The translations under genes were made by a program, and so were the position numbers. Below the pieces are notes generated by a model. It had not been told where the DNA came from, made no database searches, and saw nothing but the letters and a program-made list of their open reading frames with translations. A DNA stretch of 64,000 bases from Pleurodeles waltl (lineage: Eukaryota > Chordata > Amphibia > Caudata > Salamandridae): NCBI RefSeq assembly GCF_031143425.1, contig NC_090443.1, forward strand, positions 1,056,469,554-1,056,533,553. Direction: 5' to 3'. Below are positions 37,101 through 49,153 of this stretch, one piece after another; within the stretch, counting starts at the first letter, position 1; each line of letters starts with the position of its first letter.

Positions 37101-38402
37101 CCACGAACACGCTAACAGCAGCGTGGGTGGGGGTCAGGGGCAGGAGACAGCAGGGTGGTGCTGCGGCCGTGGGGGGCGAGCTCTAGACCTAAGGCAGGTC
37201 AGAGGTCGCTCACTCGCGACGCGCAGCACCAGCCATTAAGAAGGGAGGGGGGGAGGGAGGAGCAGCTGGGAGGCGGGAGGCGGGAGGGAGCGGCAAATGG
37301 GGGCGCGAGGGGGGCGGGCCGCAGGGAGGCAGCGGCAAGGGGAGATCAGCAAGGGGGAGCGCCCAAGGGGTGAAAAAAACTGGGAAAAAGGCACAACACA
37401 GTAAGGAAAAAAGTTCAACAACAGGCACAAAATACAATTATGGCACAAGTTACAATCGGGGTACAGCAATCAGAGGGGCACAGTGGGGGCAGAAGCGCAA
37501 GGAGGCAAGGCGCTGAAATTTGGAAAAAAACACTTACAGGAAGGCGAAAAGCGGCACAATCAGAAGGGGCACAACGGGGGCAGACGCGCAAGGGGGCAAG
37601 GCGCTGAAAATTAGAAAAACAACTTACAGGACGGCGAAAAGCGGCACACAGGTCAAGTGAAGCATACAAGAGCCCACTAGACACCAGGGATGAGGCGCAG
37701 GAGGATGCCTGCGGGTGGAGGAGGGCCTCGAACACGCTAACAGCAGCGTGGGTGGGGGTCAGGGACAGAAGACAGCAGGGTGGTGCTGCGGCCGTGGGGG
37801 GCGAGCTCTAGACCTAAGGCAGGTCAGAGGTCGCTCACTCGCGACGCGCAGCACCAGCCATTAAGAAGGGAGGGGGAGGGAGGAGCAGCTGGGAGGCGGG
37901 AGGCGGGAGGGAGCGGCAAATGGGGGCACGAGGGGGGCGGGCCGCAGGGAGGCAGCGGCAAGGGGAGATCAGCAAGGGGGAGCGCCCAAGGGGTGAAAAA
38001 AACAGGGAAAAAGGCACAACACAGTAAGGAAAAAAGTTCAACAACAGGCACAAAATACAATTATGGCACAAGTTACAATTGGGGTACAGCAATCAGAGGG
38101 GCACAGTGGGGGCAGAAGCGCAAGGAGGCAAGGCGCTGAAATTTGGAAAAAAACACTTACAGGAAGGCGAAAAGCGGCACAATCAGAAGGGGCACAACGG
38201 GGGCAGACGCGCAAGGGGGCAAGGCGCTGAAAATTAGAAAAACAACTTACAGGACGGCGAAAAGCGGCACACGGGTCAAGTGAAGCTTACAAGAGCCCAC
38301 TAGACACCAGGGATGAGGCGCAGGAGGATGCCTGCGGGTGGAGGAGGGCCTCGAACACGCTAACAGCAGCGTGGGTGGGGGTCAGGGGCAGGAGACAGCA
38401 GG
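34160..38402. repeat. Transitional block of seven units
   Basis: Units start at 34160, 34685, 35306, 35919, 36536, 37155 and 37780. The first repeats the gtggttgcggcc marker that opens each 7.1-kb copy, but the order then departs. The unit at 34685 carries the private acagataggc change, which reappears at 45512 and 56333. The units at 37155 and 37780 share gttcaacaac and gcggcaaatgg and look like neighbours from one duplication. Confidence 0.85.
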
Positions 38403-41400
38403 GTGGTGCTGCGGCTGTGGGGGGCGAGCTCTAGACCTAAGGCAGGTCAGAGGTCGCTCACTCGCGACGCGCAGCGCCAGCCATTAAGAAGGGAGGGGGG
38501 AGGGAGGAGCAGCTGGGAGGCGGGAGGCGGGAGGGAGCGGCGAATGGGGGCGCGAGGGGGGTGGGGCCGCAGGGAGGCAGCGGTAAGGGGAGATCAGCAA
38601 GGGGGAGTGCCCAAGGGGCGAAAAAACCACGGAAAAAGGCACAAAACAGTAAGGAAAAAAGTTTAACAACAGGCACAAAATACAATTATGGCACAAGTTA
38701 CAATCGGGGTACAGCAATCAGAGGGGCACAGCGGGGCAGAAGCGCAAGGAGGCAAGGCGCTGAAATTTGGAAAAAAACACTTACAGGACGGCGAAAAGCA
38801 GCACAATCAGAAGGGGCACAACGGGGGAGACGCGCAAGGGGGCAAGGCGCTGAAAATTAGAAAAACAACTTACAGGACGGCGAAAAGTGGCACACGGGTC
38901 AAGTGAAGCCTACAAGAGCCCACTAGACACCAGGGATGAGGCGCAGGAGGATGCCTGCGGGTGGAGGAGGGCCTCGAACACGCTAACAGCAGCGTGGGTG
39001 GGGGTCAGGGGCAGGAGACAGCAGGGTGGTGCTTCGGCCGTGGGGGGCGAGCTCTAGACCTAAGGCAGGTCAGAGGTCGCTCACTCGCGACGCGCAGCGC
39101 CAGCCATTAAGAAGGGAGGGGGGAGGGAGGAGCAGCTGGGAGGCGGGAGGCGGTAGGGAGCGGCGAATGGGGGCACGAGGGGGGCGGGGCCGCAGGGAGG
39201 CAGCGGCAAGAGGAGATCAGCAAGGGGGAGCGCCCAAGGGGCGAATAAAACAGGGAAAAAGGCACAAAACAGTAAGGAAAAAAGTTTAACAACAGGCACC
39301 CAATACAATTATGGCACAAGTTACAATCGGGGTACAGCAATCAGAGGGGCACAGCGGGGGCAGACGCGCAAGGGGGCAAGGCGCTGAAAATTAGAAAAAC
39401 AACTTACAGGACGGCGAAAAGCGGCACACGGGTCAAGTGAAGCTTACAAGAGCCCACTAGACACCAGGGATGAGGCGCAGGAGGATGCCTGCGGGTGGAG
39501 GAGGGCCTCGAACACGCTAACAGCAGCGTGGGTGGGGGTCAGGGGCAGGAGACAGCAGGGTGGTTCTGCGGCCGTGGGGGGCGAGCTCTAGACCTAAGGC
39601 AGGTCAGAGGTCGCTCACTTGCGACGCGCAGCGCCAGCCATTAAGAAGGGAGGGTGGAGGGAGGAGCAACTGGGAGGCGGGAGGCGGGAGGGAGCGGCGA
39701 ATGGGGGCGCGAGGGGGGCGGGGCCACAGGGAGGCAGCTGCAAGGGGAGATCAGCAAGGGGGGAGCGCCCAAGGGGCGAAAAAAACAGGGAAAAAGGCAC
39801 AAAACAGTAAGGAAAAAAGTTTAACAACAGGCACAAAATACAATTATGGCACAAGTTACAATCGGGGTACAGCAATCAGAGGGGCACACCGGGGGTAGAA
39901 GCGCAAGGAGGCAAGGCTCTGAAATTTGGAAAAAAACAGTTACAGGACAGCGAAAAGCGGCACAATCAGAAGGGACACAACGGGGGCAGACGCGCAAGGG
40001 TGCAAGGTGCTAAAAATTAGAAAAACAACTTACAGGACGGCGAAAAGCGGCACACAGGTCACGTGAAGCATACAAGAGCCCACTAGACACCAGGGATGAG
40101 GCGCAGGAGGATGCCTGCGGGTGGAGGAGGGCCATGAACACGCTAACAGCAGCGTGGGTGGGGGTCAGGGACAGGAGACAGCAGGGTGGTGCTGCGGCCG
40201 TGGTGGGCGAGACCTAGACCTAAGGCAGGTCAGAGGTCGCTCACTCGCGACGCGCAGCACCAGCCATTAAGAAGGGAGGCGGGAGGGAGGAGCAGCTGGG
40301 AGGCGGGAGTGAGCGGCGAATGGGGGCGCAAGGGGGGTGGGGCCGCAGGGAGGCATCGGTAAGGGGAGATCAGCAAGGGGGAGTGCCCAAGGGGCGAAAA
40401 AACCAGGGAAAAAGGCACAAAACAGTAAGGAAAAAAGTTTAACAACAGGCACAAAATACAATTATGGCACAAGTTACAATCGGGGTACAGCAATCAGAGG
40501 GGCACAGCGGGGCAGAAGCGCAAGGAGGCAAGGCGCTGAAATTTGGAAAAAAACACTTACAGGACGGCGAAAAGCAGCACAATCAGAAGGGGCACAACGG
40601 GGGCAGACGCGCAAGGGGGCAAGGCGCTGAAAATTAGAAAAACAACTTACAGGACGGTGAAAAGTGGCACACGGGTCAAGTGAAGCCTACAAGAGCCCAC
40701 TAGACACCAGGGATGAGGCGCAGGAGGATGCATGCGGGTGGAGGAGGGCCTCGAACACGCTAACAGCAGCGTGGGTGGGGGTCAGGGGCAGGAGACAGCA
40801 GGGTGGTGCTGCGGCCGTGGGGGGCGAGCTCTAGACCTAAGGCAGGTCAGAGGTCGCTCACTCGCGACGCGCAGCGCCAGCCATTAAGAAGGGAGGGGGG
40901 AGGGAGGAGCAGCTGGGAGGCGGGAGGCGGGAGGGAGCGGCGAATGGGGGCGCGAGGGGGGCGGGGCCACAGGGAGGCAGCTGCAAGGGGAGATCAGCAA
41001 GGGGGAGCGCCCAAGGGGCGAAAAAAACAGGGAAAAAGGCACAAAACAGTAAAGAAAAAAGTTTAACAACAGGCACACAATACAATTATGGCACAAGTTA
41101 CAATCGGGGTACAGCAATCAGAGGGGCACAGCGGGGGCAGACGCGCAAGGGGGCAAGGCGCGGAAAATTAGAAAAACAACTTAGAGGACGGCGAAAAGCG
41201 GCACACGGGTCAAGTGAAGCTTACAAGAGCCCACTAGACACCAGGGATGAGGCGCAGGAGGATGCCTGCGGGTGGAGGAGGGCCTCGAACACGCTAACAG
41301 CAGCGTGGGTGGGGGTCAGGGGCAGGAGACAGTAGGGTGGTTCTGCGGCCGTGGAGGGAGAGCTCTAGACCTAAGGCAGGTCAGAGGTCGCTCACTTGCG

Positions 41401-44400
41401 ACGCACAGCGCCAGCCATTAAGAAGGGAGGGCGGAGGGAGGAGCAACTGGGAGGCGGGAGGGAGCGGCGAATGGGGGCGCGAGGGGGGCGGGGCCACAGG
41501 GAGGCAGCTGCAAGGGGAGATCAGCAAGGGGGAGCGCCCCAGGGGCGAAAAAAACAGGGAAAAAGGCACAAAACAGTAAGGAAAAAAGTTTAACAACAGG
41601 CACAAAATACAATTAAGGCACAAGTTACAATCGGGGTACAGCAATCAGAGGGGCACAGCGTGGCAGAAGCGCAAGGAGGCAAGGCGCTGAAATTTGGAAA
41701 AAAACACAGGACGGCGAAAAGTGGCACAATCAGAAGGGGCACAACGGGGGCAGACGCGCAAGGGGGCAAGGCGCTGAAAATTATAAAAACAACTTACAGG
41801 ACGGCGAAAAGCGGCACACGGGTCAAGTGAAGCTTACAAGAGCCCACTAGACACCAGGGATGAGGCGCAGGAGGATGCCTGCGGGTGGAGGAGGGCCTCG
41901 AACACGCTAACAGCAGCGTGGGTGGGGGTCAGGGGCAGGAGACAGCAGGGTGGTGCTGCGGCCGTGGGGGGCGAGCTCTAGACCTAAGGCAGGTCAGAGG
42001 TCGCTCACTTGGGACGCGCAGCGCCAGCCATTAAGAAGGGAGGGGGGAGGGGGGAGGGAGGAGCAGCTGGGAGGCGGGAGGTGGGAGGGAGCGGCGAATG
42101 GGGGCACGAGGGGGGCGGGGCCGCAGGGAGGCAGCGGCAAGGGGAGATCAGCAAGGGGGAGCGCCTAAGGGGCGAAAAAAAACAGGGAAAAAGGCACAAA
42201 ACAGTAAGGAATAAAGTTTAACAACAGGCACAAAATACAATTATGGCACAAGCTACAATCGGGGTACAGCAATCAGAGGGGCACAGCGGGGGAAGAAGCG
42301 CAAGGAGGCAAGGCGCTGAAATTTGGAAAAAAACACTTACAGGACGGCGAAAAGCGGCACAACCAGAAGGGGCACAACGGGGGCAGACGCGCAAGGGGGC
42401 AAGGCGCTGAAAATTAGAAAAACAACTTACAGGACGGCGAAAAGCGGCACACGGGTCAAGTGAAGCTTACAAGAGCCCACTAGACACCAGGGATGAGGCG
42501 CAGGAGGATGCCTGCGGGTGGAGGAGGGCCTCGAACACGCTAACAGCAGCGTGGGTGGGGGTCAGGGGCAGGAGACAGCAGGGTGGTGCTGCGGCCGTGG
42601 GGGGCGAGCTCTAGACCGAAGGCAGGTCAGAGGTCGCTCACTCGCGACGCGCAGCGCCAGCCATTAAAAAGGGAGGGGGGAGGGAGGAGAAGCTGGGAGG
42701 CGGGAGGCGGCAGGGAGAGGCGAATGGGGGCACGAGGGGGGCGGGGCCGCAGGGAGGCAGCGGCAAGGGGAGATCAGCAAGGGGGAGCGCCCAAGGGGCG
42801 AAAAAACCAGGGAAAAAGGCACAAAACAGTAAGGAAAAAAGTTTAACAACAGGCACACAATACAATTATGGCACAAGTTACAATCGGGGTACAGCAATCA
42901 GAGGGGCACAGCGGGGGCAGACGCGCAAGGGGGCAAGGCGCTGAAAATTAGAAAAACAACTTACAGGACGGCGAAAAGCGGCACACGGGTCAAGTGAAGC
43001 TTACAAGAGCCCACTAGACACCAGGGATGAGGCGCAGGAGGATGCCTGCGGGTGGAGGAGGGCCTCGAACACGCTAACAGCAGCGTGGGTGGGGGGCAGG
43101 GGCAGGAGACAGCAGGGTGGTTCTGCGGCCGTGGGGGGGCGAGCTCTAGACCTAAGGCAGGTCAGAGGTCGCTCACTTGCGACGCGCAGCGCCAGCCATT
43201 AAGAAGGGAGGGTGGAGGGAGGAGCAACTGGGAGGCGGGAGGCGGGAGGGAGCGGCGAATGGGGTCGCGAGGGGGGCGGGGCCACAGGGAGGCAGCTGCA
43301 AGGGGAGATCAGCAAGGGGGAGCGCCCAAGGGGCAAAAAAACCAGGGAAAATGGCACAAAACAGTAAGGAAAAAAGTTTAACAACAGGCACAAAATACAA
43401 TTAAGGCACAAGTTACAATCGGGGTACAGCGATCAGAGGGGCACAGCGTGGCAGAAGCGCAAGGAGGCAAGGCGCTGAAATTTGGAAAAAAACACAGGAC
43501 GGCGAAAAGTGGCACAATCAGAAGGGGCACAACGGGGGCAGACGCGCAAGGGGGCAAGGCGCTGAAAATTATAAAAACAACTTACAGGACGGCGAAAAGC
43601 GGCACACGGGTCAAGTGAAGCTTACAAGAGCCCACTAGACACCAGGGATGAGGTGCAGGAGGATGCCTGCGGGTGGAGGAGGGCCTCGAACACGCTAACA
43701 GCAGCGTGGGTGGGGGTCAGGGGCAGGAGACAGCAGGGTGGTGCTGCGGCCGTGGGGGGCGAGCTCTAGACCTAAGGCAGGTCAGAGGTCGCTCACTCGC
43801 GACGCGCAGCGCCAGCCATTAAGAAGGGAGGGAGGAGGGAGGAGCAGCTGGGAGGCGGGAGGGAGTGGCGAATGGGGGTGCGAGGGTGGCGGGGCCGCAC
43901 GGAGGCAGCGGCAAGGGGAGATCAGCAAGGGGGAGCGCCCAAGGGGTGAAAAAACCAGGGAAAAAGGCACAACACAGTAAGGAAAAAAGTTTAACAAAAG
44001 GCACAAAATACAATTATGGCACAAGTTACAATCGGGGTACAGCAATCAGAGGGGCACAGCGGGGGCAGAAGCGCAAGGAGGCAAGGCGCTGAAATTTGGA
44101 AAAAAACACTTACAGGAAGGCGAAAAGCGGCACAATCAGAAGGGGCACAACGGGGGCAGACGCGCAAGGGGGCAAGGCGCTGAAAATTATAAAAACAACT
44201 TACAGGACGGCGAAAAGCGGCACACGGGTCAAGTGAAGCTTACAAGAGCCCACTAGACACCAGGGATGAGGCGCAGGAGGATGCCTGCGGGTGGAGGAGG
44301 GCCTCGAACACGCTAACAGCAGCGTGGGTGGGGGTCAGGGGCAGGAGGCAGCAGGGTGGTGCTGCGGCCGTGGGGGGCGAGCTCTAGACCTAAGGCAGGT

Positions 44401-47400
44401 CAGAGGTCGCTCACTCGCGATGCGCAGCGCCAGCCATTAAGAAGGGAGGGGGGAGGGAGGGGCAGCTGGGAGGCGGGAGGTGGGAGGGAGCGGCGAATGG
44501 GGGTGCGAGGGGGGTGGGGCCGCAGGGAGGCAGCGGTAAGGGGAGATCAGCAAGGGGGAGTGCCCAAGGGGCGAAAAAACCACGGAAAAAGGCACAAAAC
44601 AGTAAGGAAAAAAGTTTAACAACAGGCACAAAATACAATTATGGCACAAGTTACAATCGGGGTACAGCAATCAGAGGGGCACAGTGGGGCAGAAGCGCAA
44701 GGAGGCAAGGCGCTGAAATTTGGAAAAAAACACTTACAGGACGGCGAAAAGCGGCACAATCAGAAGGGGCACAACGGGGGCAGACGCGCAAGGGGGCAAG
44801 GCGCTAAAAATTAGAAAAACAACTTACAGGACGGCGAAAAGCGGCACACAGGTCAAGTGAAGCTTACAAGAGCCCACTAGACACCAGGGATGAGGCGCAG
44901 GAGGATGCCTGCGGGTGGAGGAGGGCCTCGAACACGCTAACAGCAGCGTGGGTGGGGGTCAGGGGCAGGAGACAGCAGGGTGGTTGCGGCCGTGGGGGGC
45001 GAGCTCTAGACCTAAGGCAGGTCAGAGGTCGCTCACTCGCGACGCGCAGCGCCAGCCATTAAGAAGGGAGGGGGGAGGGAGGAGCAGCTGGGAGGCGGGA
45101 GGCGGGAGGGAGCGGCGAATGGGGGCGCGAGGGGGGTGGGGCCACAGGGAGGCAGCTGCAAGGGGAGATCAGCAAGGGGGAGCGCCCAAGGGGCGAAAAA
45201 AACAGGGAAAAAGGCACAAAACAGTAAGGAAAAAAGTTTAACAACAGGCACAAAATACAATTATGGCACAAGTTACAATCGGGGTACAGCAATCAGAGGG
45301 GCACAGCGGGGGCAGACGCGCAAGGAGGCAAGGCTCTGAAATTTGGAAAAACAACTTACAGGACGGCGAAAAGCGGCACACGGGTCAAGTGAAGCTTACA
45401 AGAGCCCACTAGACACCAGGGATGAGGCGCAGGAGGATGCCTGCGGGTGGAGGAGGGCCTCGAACACGCTAACAGCAGCGTGGGTGGGGGTCAGGGGCAG
45501 GAGACAGCAGGGTGGTTCTGCGGCCGTGGGGGGCGAGCTCTAGACCTAAGGCAGGTCAGAGGTCACTCACTTGCGACGCGCAGCGCCAGCCATTAAGAAG
45601 GGAGGGTGGAGGGAGGAGCAACTGGGAGGCGGGAGGCGGGAGGGAGCGGCGAATGGGGGCGCGAGGGGGGCGGGGCCACAGATAGGCAGCTGCAAGGGGA
45701 GATCAGCAAGGGGGAGCGCCCAAGGGGCGAAAAAAACAGGGAAAAAGGCACAAAACAGTAAGGAAAAAAGTTTAACAACAGGCACAAAATACAATTATGG
45801 CACAAGTTACAATCGGGGTACAGCAATCAGAGGGGCACACCGGGGCTAGAAGCGCAAGGAGGCAAGGCGCTGAAATTTTGAAAAAAACACTTACAGGACG
45901 GCGAAAAGCAGCACAATCAGAAGGGGCACAACGGGGGCAGACGCGCAAGGGGGCAAGGCGCTGAAAATGAGAAAAACAACTTAGAGGACGGCGAAAAGCG
46001 GCACACGGGTCAAGTGAAGCTTACAAGAGCCCACTAGACACCAGGGATGAGGCGCAGGAGGATGCCTGCGGGTGGAGGAGGGCCTCGAACACGCTAACAG
46101 CAGCGTGGGTGGGGGTCAGGGGCAGGAGACAGTAGGGTGGTTCTGCGGCCGTGGGGGGAGAGCTCTAGACCTAAGGCAGGTCAGAGGTCGCTCACTTGCG
46201 ACGCACAGCGCCAGCCATTAAGAAGGGAGGGCGGAGGGAGGAGCAACTGGGAGGCGGGAGGGAGCGGCGAATGGGGGCGCGAGGGGGGCGGGGCCACAGG
46301 GAGGCAGCTGCAAGGGGAGATCAGCAAGGGGGAGCGCCCCAGGGGCGAAAAAAACAGGGAAAAAGGCACAAAACAGTAAGGAAAAAAGTTTAACAACAGG
46401 CACAAAATACAATTAAGGCACAAGTTACAATCGGGGTACAGCAATCAGAGGGGCACAGCGTGGCAGAAGCGCAAGGAGGCAAGGCGCTGAAATTTGGAAA
46501 AAAACACAGGACGGCGAAAAGTGGCACAATCAGAAGGGGCACAACGGGGGCAGACGCGCAAGGGGGCAAGGCGCTAAAAATTATAAAAACAACTTACAGG
46601 ACGGCGAAAAGCGGCACACGGGTCAAGTGAAGCTTACAAGAGCCCACTAGACACCAGGGATGAGGCGCAGGAGGATGCCTGCGGGTGGAGGAGGGCCTCG
46701 AACACGCTAACAGCAGCGTGGGTGGGGGTCAGGGGCAGGAGACAGCAGGGTGGTGCTGCGGCCGTGGGGGGCGAGCTCTAGACCTAAGGCAGGTCAGAGG
46801 TCGCTCACTTGGGACGCGCAGCGCCAGCCATTAAGAAGGGAGGGGGGAGGGGGGAGGGAGGAGCAGCTGGGAGGCGGGAGGTGGGAGGGAGCGGCGAATG
46901 GGGGCACGAGGGGGGCGGGGCCGCAGGGAGGCAGCGGCAAGGGGAGATCAGCAAGGGGGAGCGCCTAAGGGGCGAAAAAAACAGGGAAAAAGGCACAAAA
47001 CAGTAAGGAATAAAGTTTAACAACAGGCACAAAATACAATTATGGCACAAGCTACAATCGGGGTACAGCAATCAGAGGGGCACAGCGGGGGAAGAAGCGC
47101 AAGGAGGCAAGGCGCTGAAATTTGGAAAAAAACACTTACAGGACGGCGAAAAGCGGCACAACCAGAAGGGGCACAACGGGGGCAGACGCGCAAGGGGGCA
47201 AGGCGCTGAAAATTAGAAAAACAACTTACAGGACGGCGAAAAGCGGCACACGGGTCAAGTGAAGCTTACAAGAGCCCACTAGACACCAGGGATGAGGCGC
47301 AGGAGGATGCCTGCGGGTGGAGGAGGGCCTCGAACACGCTAACAGCAGCGTGGGTGGGGGTCAGGGGCAGGAGACAGCAGGGTGGTGCTGCGGCCGTGGG

Positions 47401-49153
47401 GGGCGAGCTCTAGACCGAAGGCAGGTCAGAGGTCGCTCACTCGCGACGCGCAGCGCCAGCCATTAAGAAGGGAGGGGGGAGGGAGGAGAAGCTGGGAGGC
47501 GGGAGGCGGCAGGGAGAGGCGAATGGGGGCTCGAGGGGGGCGGGGCCGCAGGGAGGCAGCGGCAAGGGGAGATCAGCAAGGGGGAGCGCCCAAGGGGCGA
47601 AAAAACCAGGGAAAAAGGCACAAAACAGTAAGGAAAAAAGTTTAACAACAGGCACACAATACAATTATGGCACAAGTTACAATCGGGGTACAGCAATCAG
47701 AGGGGCACAGCGGGGGCAGACGCGCAAGGGGGCAAGGCGCTGAAAATTAGAAAAACAACTTACAGGACGGCGAAAAGCGGCACACGGGTCAAGTGAAGCT
47801 TACAAGAGCCCACTAGACACCAGGGATGAGGCGCAGGAGGATGCCTGCGGGTGGAGGAGGGCCTCGAACACGCTAACAGCAGCGTGGGTGGGGGTCAGGG
47901 GCAGGAGACAGCAGGGTGGTTCTGCGGCCGTGGGGGGCGAGCTCTAGACCTAAGGCAGGTCAGAGGTCGCTCACTTGCGACGCGCAGCGCCAGCCATTAA
48001 GAAGGGAGAGTGGAGGGAGGAGCAACTGGGAGGCGGGAGGCGGGAGGGAGCGGCGAATGGGGTCGCGAGGGGGGCGGGGCCACAGGGAGGCAGCTGCAAG
48101 GGGAGATCAGCAAGGGGGAGCGCCCAAGGGGCAAAAAAACCAGGGAAAATGGCACAAAACAGTAAGGAAAAAAGTTTAACAACAGGCACAAAATACAATT
48201 AAGGCACAAGTTACAATCGGGGTACAGCGATCAGAGGGGCACAGCGTGGCAGAAGCGCAAGGAGGCAAGGCGCTGAAATTTGGAAAAAAACACAGGACGG
48301 CGAAAAGTGGCACAATCAGAAGGGGCACAACGGGGGCAGACGCGCAAGGGGGCAAGGCGCTGAAAATTATAAAAACAACTTACAGGACGGCGAAAAGCGG
48401 CACACGGGTCAAGTGAAGCTTACAAGAGCCCACTAGACACCAGGGATGAGGTGCAGGAGGATGCCTGCGGGTGGAGGAGAGCCTGGAACACGCTAACAGC
48501 AGCGTGGGTGGGGGTCAGGGGCAGGAGACAGCAGGGTGGTGCTGCGGCCGTGGGGGGCGAGCTCTAGACCTAAGGCAGGTCAGAGGTCGCTCACTCGCGA
48601 CGCGCAACGCCAGCCATTAAGAAGGGAGGGAGGAGGGAGGAGCAGCTGGGAGGCGGGAGGGAGTGGCGAATGGGGGTGCGAGGGGGGCGGGGCCGCACGG
48701 AGGCAGCGGCAAGGGGAGATCAGCAAGGGGGAGCGCCCAAGGGGTGAAAAAAACAGGGAAAAAGGCACAACACAGTAAGGAAAAAAGTTTAACAAAAGGC
48801 ACAAAATACAATTATGGCACAAGTTACAATCGGGGTACAGCAATCAGAGGGGCACAGCGGGGGCAGAAGCGCAAGGAGGCAAGGCGCTGAAATTTGGAAA
48901 AAAACACTTACAGGAAGGCGAAAAGCGGCACAATCAGAAGGGGCACAACGGGGGCAGACGCGCAAGGGGGCAAGGCGCTGAAAATTATAAAAACAACTTA
49001 CAGGACGGCGAAAAGCGGCACACGGGTCAAGTGAAGCTTACAAGAGCCCACTAGACACCAGGGATGAGGCGCAGGAGGATGCCTGCGGGTGGAGGAGGGC
49101 CTCGAACACGCTAACAGCAGCGTGGGTGGGGGTCAGGGGCAGGAGGCAGCAGG
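38403..49153. repeat. 18-unit higher-order repeat, copy 1 (about 10.75 kb)
   Basis: Units start at 38403, 39026, 39560, 40186, 40803, 41337, 41950, 42583, 43117, 43738, 44356, 44980, 45512, 46137, 46750, 47382, 47916 and 48536. Markers are gtgcttcggcc (39026), cgtggtgggcgag (40186), cagtagggtgg (41337) and gaccgaaggc (42583). Inside it, the run 41337-44979 is itself repeated from 46137 with an offset of about 4.8 kb (613, 633, 534, 621, 618 against 613, 632, 534, 620, 618). Confidence 0.9.
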
